A stretch of 64,000 nucleotides of DNA, from contig CAVQRN010000013.1 in the NCBI GenBank assembly GCA_963715255.1, positions 101,613 to 165,612 of the forward strand, in the 5' to 3' direction. Numbering within the stretch: position 1 is the stretch's first letter; every line of letters begins with the position of its first letter. Both the position numbers and the translations under genes were made by a program. The notes beneath the pieces were generated by a model, which was not told the DNA's origin, did no database searches, and saw only the letters and a program-made list of their open reading frames with translations. This DNA is from JAHEEL01 sp963715255 (GTDB taxonomy: Bacteria > Actinomycetota > Acidimicrobiia > Spongiisociales > UBA5794). Below are positions 63,131 through 64,000 of the stretch, piece by piece.

Positions 63131-63633
63131 CTAGTCGGAGTAGTAGCCGGTTGTCCCATCGATCAATTCTCGGGCGATGTCCGCATGGCCTGCGTGGCGA
63201 GCCTGTTCCTCGATCATGTGCGCCACGATCCACCGCAGGGCAAACCGCTCGCCGTCCCGATCGCCTACGGAAAGCTCGTCCAACTCCGCGTCGGCCACGA
63301 TCTCTCTGGATCGCGCAACGGCCTTGGCGTAGAGGGCAATGATCTCGTCGATCGTTTCGTCGTTCTCGATACGGAAGTCGGCATCGGGATCCTCCTCGGT
63401 CCACGGATACTCGACCTCGCTCCCAGAGAAGAAGTCGTCGAACCACCAGCGTTCGACGTACGCGAAGTGTTTGATGAGGCCGAGCAGACTGGTTCCCGAG
63501 GTCACGACCGATCGTTTGGCCTGTTCGAGGGTGAGGCCCTCGAGTTTCCAGACCATGACGGGCGGTTGTTGTCGAGCATCGCGAGGAGTGTGTCTTTGCC
63601 GGGTCCGGTCTTGGGGGTTTCGCGTGTCACCAT
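63131..63633 (-). CDS. DinB/DUF664 family protein (frameshifted in this assembly)
   Basis: A leaderless TAGCGT box (63646-63641) ends 7 nt before the ATG at 63633. The first frame gives KDTLLAMLDNNRP; the rest is one frame over from ~63558: MVWKLEGLTLEQAKRSVV, SGTSLLGLIKHFAYVERWWF, HMIEEQARHAGHADIARELI. One missing G at about 63559 (GTC for GGTC) joins them as NNRPVMVWKLEGL. The four-helix DinB fold with His ligands includes mycothiol-dependent transferases, common in actinobacteria. Confidence 0.87.
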
Positions 63634-63640
63634 GTGCCCG

Positions 63641-63646
63641 ACGCTA
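63641..63646 (-). promoter_or_regulatory. Leaderless -10 box for the DUF664 gene
   Basis: TAGCGT on the minus strand ends 7 nt before the ATG at 63633. Confidence 0.42.

Positions 63647-64000
<354 letters not shown>

Overview
This 64-kb window is high-GC bacterial DNA from an actinobacterium. Lineage markers are a WhiB-type Fe-S regulator (7403-7660), a 30-residue bS22-like ribosomal protein (43567-43659), an Mrp ATPase without the CxxC pair (1-960) as in mycobacterial Mrp, and many -10 boxes (TANNNT) placed 6-9 nt before start codons, the signature of leaderless mRNAs. Thr-rich linkers in exported proteins, selenocysteine genes and a group 3b-type [NiFe] hydrogenase suggest a deep-branching, perhaps Acidimicrobiia-like, uncultured lineage. 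That placement is inference.

Layout. 1-7.4 kb: end of mrp, an exported M23 peptidase, a metallo-beta-lactamase hydrolase, a Nudix hydrolase and FxsA in one operon, divergent from selA-selB. 7.4-16.7 kb: whiB, NfeD, a lone receiver domain, a CNNM/CorC protein, tRNA-Pro, asd-lysC, a cyclophilin lipoprotein, a PHP phosphoesterase and a histidine kinase. 16.7-24.2 kb: methylmalonyl-CoA epimerase, a small carboxylase-epsilon-like protein, thiolase, GlpX; then ybaB-recR-glycosyltransferase opposite dnaX. 24.3-28.2 kb: a phosphonate-type ABC importer with an unusually large PhnE. 28.2-37.4 kb: dGTPase, a second M23 peptidase, an ABC-2 exporter, copper chaperone and CopA, and a persulfide-dioxygenase/rhodanese protein. 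37.4-42.4 kb: hydrogenase operon (beta, cyclic-nucleotide-binding protein, gamma, small, large, maturation protease). 42.5-51.9 kb: PAC2 protein, bS22, glutamine amidotransferases, thrB, a cation efflux protein, DNA polymerase IV, tRNA-Gly, GDPD, dCTP deaminase. 52.1-63.6 kb: metH behind an S-box (SAM-I) riboswitch, then a lipoprotein-type ABC export operon with one ATPase fused to an AbrB-like domain, a DppD-like ATPase, an EamA transporter and a DinB/DUF664 protein. The last 100 bases are microsatellite-like.

Two cross-cutting observations matter to any user. First, eight genes (selA, PHP, thiolase, recR, an ABC-2 permease, metH, the large FtsX permease, the DUF664 gene) are broken by about eleven single-base indels, mostly in short homopolymers, with full homology on both sides. 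These look like sequencing errors, not pseudogenes. Second, intergenic regions carry two families of short repeats: arrays of diverged 8-bp units at gene 3' ends, and a palindromic ~50-bp unit with copies at 13.4 and 43.4 kb. Repeat-like sequence has also entered the linker of dnaX.
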